Source of the DNA: Methanomicrobiaceae archaeon UBA436
Lineage (GTDB): Archaea; Halobacteriota; Methanomicrobia; Methanomicrobiales; Methanoculleaceae
Reading direction: 5' to 3'
Length of the DNA stretch: 7,338 nt
NCBI GenBank assembly: GCA_002497965.1
Contig: DAFR01000120.1
Location: forward strand, 781-8,118
The notes beneath the pieces are model-generated. The model made no database searches. It saw nothing but the letters and a program-made list of their open reading frames with translations, and was not told where the DNA came from. A program made the translations under genes and the position numbers. This document shows, in pieces, positions 7,001 through 7,338 of this stretch. Position 1 is the first letter of the stretch. Each line of letters begins with the position of its first letter.

Positions 7001-7194
7001 TAGATGGTGTCTGCCATATCGGGGTCGGTCTGGATCGTCGCGGGGTTTGAGTTGACCAGGACGACCTCGACACCCTCTTCCCGGAGGGCGCGGCAGGCCT
7101 GCGATCCCGAGAAATCAAACTCGGCCGCCTGTCCTATCTGGATGGGGCCAGAGCCGATAAGGAGGACCTTATTAATATGAGGCATCTTTGGCAT
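4024..7194 (-). CDS. carB: Carbamoyl-phosphate synthetase large subunit
   Basis: CarB makes carbamoyl phosphate from bicarbonate, ammonia passed from CarA, and two ATP, feeding arginine and pyrimidine synthesis in the cytoplasm. At 1056 residues it is full length and uninterrupted. Domain order is as expected. The carboxyphosphate half (about 1-400) has GSGPIQIGQAAEFDFSG near the start, an ATP-grasp core with RPAYTLGGSGGG, and VNPRVSRSSALASKATGYP. An oligomerisation domain follows (about 400-540). The carbamoyl-phosphate half (about 541-915) has the matching GSGPIRIGQGIEFDY, RPSYVLGGRAM and EANPRASRTVPFVAKATG. The MGS-like allosteric domain (about 918-1056) has GTSGTVEFL and INTPAD. The two ATP-grasp halves are the ancient internal duplication of the family. 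The start at 7194 is supported by GGGAG within 7201-7208, about six to seven bases upstream. An ATG three codons later (7185) is possible. The gene is translationally coupled to carA by a one-base overlap. All family motifs I can check are intact. Confidence 0.98.
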   Translation of the reverse strand: MPKMPHINKVLLIGSGPIQIGQAAEFDFSGSQACRALREEGVEVVLVNSNPATIQTDPDMADTIYIEPLKAGIIAKIIEKEKPDGILSGMGGQTGLNLTAELAEMGALKGVEILGTPLEAIYHGEDREQFRDLMNSIGEPVPRSMILKNMNQIEDAIREVGLPAIIRPAYTLGGSGGGVAHTPEEMRRICETGLARSRIHQVLVEESVAGWKEIEFEVMRDASDTCITVCGMENVDPMGIHTGESVVVAPILTLRDDEFQTLRTAAIKIIRALGIQGGCNIQFAYQDGDYRVIEVNPRVSRSSALASKATGYPIARVAAKIAIGLRLDEITNTVTGVTPASFEPAIDYVVVKVPRWPFDKFRSADRTLTTAMKSTGEVMAIGRTVEEAFKKALRSLDNDMQRHTNPSEIRMILTSPTDERFGCLFDAFREGFTVEEVARLTSIAPFFLEKVRNIVDLERKLKTSAAPEDVRTARRYGFIAEEIQELTGLTAAEVERLSGVLTYKMVDTCAAEFPATTPYFYSTWEDGCELTRNDTRKVLILGSGPIRIGQGIEFDYCTVHAVMALREEEGIEVHIINNNPETVSTDADTSDRLFFEPMHLEDVMNILKKDDYYGVMVQFGGQNSVNLAVPLEAEIRRLGLETKILGTSPDAMDVAEDRDRFSRLLKRLGIPSPANSSAYSEKEALEIARKIGYPVLVRPSYVLGGRAMELVHDDAELEGYIKEAVRVSRKHPVLIDSFLQGAVEIDVDAVCDGTDVLIGGIMEHIEWAGVHSGDSACVIPPQSLSPSVIERVREYTRKIALGLGVIGLINIQYAVQNDVVYVLEANPRASRTVPFVAKATGIPLAKIAAKVMVGRKLADMGVAEREIRHVAVKEVLLPFNKLPGVDTVLGPEMKSTGEVMGIDYDFGRAYYKASTAAENTLPTEGNVFISVRDEQKEELLPIARKLRELGLTLYGTSGTVEFLAQNGIEANLVRKVQEGSPNVIDAMRSGSIRLIINTPADKASRQDHIQIMRAAVDYAIPYITTLQAARAAAMAIEAIKHAEITLEPLAHYHGLA

Positions 7195-7338
7195 TATGGA
7201 ATCTCCCTGTATATACGGTCAAAGAAGTGCATCTCCGTATCTCGCGGCCCACCGTGCGCCTCTGGATGGAACTGGACGCAGGTGATGTTGAGATCGCTGT
7301 TCTCGAACCCCTCGACCGTGCCGTCGTTCACGTTCCGG
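7194..7338 (-). CDS. carA: Carbamoyl-phosphate synthetase small subunit, C-terminal end (partial)
   Basis: Only the last 47 codons are inside the window; the gene continues beyond base 7338. CarA is the class I glutamine amidotransferase subunit that hydrolyses glutamine and sends ammonia through a tunnel to CarB. The visible part reads RNVNDGTVEGFENSDLN, then VQFHPEAHGGPRDTE, then FFDRIYREIP and stop. The His and Glu of QFHPEA complete the Cys-His-Glu catalytic triad; the cysteine lies outside the window. The TAA stop at 7196-7194 shares one base with the carB ATG, and the carB ribosome-binding site lies inside the last carA codons, so the two subunits are made from one transcript in matched amounts. 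Confidence 0.97.
   Translation of the reverse strand, partial: RNVNDGTVEGFENSDLNITCVQFHPEAHGGPRDTEMHFFDRIYREIP

Overview
The window looks like chromosomal DNA of a GC-rich methanogenic archaeon, most likely a member of the Methanomicrobiales such as Methanoculleus. This is inferred from protein style, the pairing of an archaeal TATA-like box with Shine-Dalgarno sites, and the remains of a thermostable-type NADP-dependent secondary alcohol dehydrogenase. It was not checked by a database search. I see no tRNA, rRNA, CRISPR array, insertion sequence or phage gene.

Left part (1-1192). A plus-strand gene encodes a PD-(D/E)XK nuclease-like protein that seems to be decaying. Family-like sequence covers roughly residues 19-203, the best-placed start codon reads ATA, and the C-terminal third runs out of family character and into the gene on the other strand. 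Facing it on the minus strand is a small J-domain (DnaJ-type) protein of about 103 residues. A compact region of about 98 bases then separates this gene from the next, divergently transcribed one.

Middle part (1193-3426). Three plus-strand genes overlap head to tail and are probably one transcript: a PLP-dependent cysteine desulfurase/selenocysteine lyase-like enzyme with all its key residues, an unrecognised 123-residue protein, and a class I SAM-dependent methyltransferase. The operon's product is unknown. A sulfur or selenium transfer step followed by methylation is possible but only inferred.

Right-middle part (3332-4023). A good promoter and an ideal ribosome-binding site still stand in front of a wrecked zinc alcohol dehydrogenase gene (3380-3886). 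The wreck carries at least four frame changes, two larger internal deletions and a missing C-terminal half. The metal-ligand motifs can still be read, each in a different fragment. The host probably once could oxidise secondary alcohols, such as 2-propanol, and lost this enzyme.

Right part (4024-7338, minus strand). The carAB operon of carbamoyl-phosphate synthetase: a complete carB (1056 residues) and the last 47 codons of carA, joined by a one-base stop/start overlap. This is ordinary housekeeping for arginine and pyrimidine synthesis.

I found no convincing new defence or mobile system. The points most worth a second look are the pseudogene with its intact control region, the apparently dying nuclease-family gene with two strong inverted repeats in its uncertain ends, and the desulfurase-unknown-methyltransferase operon.
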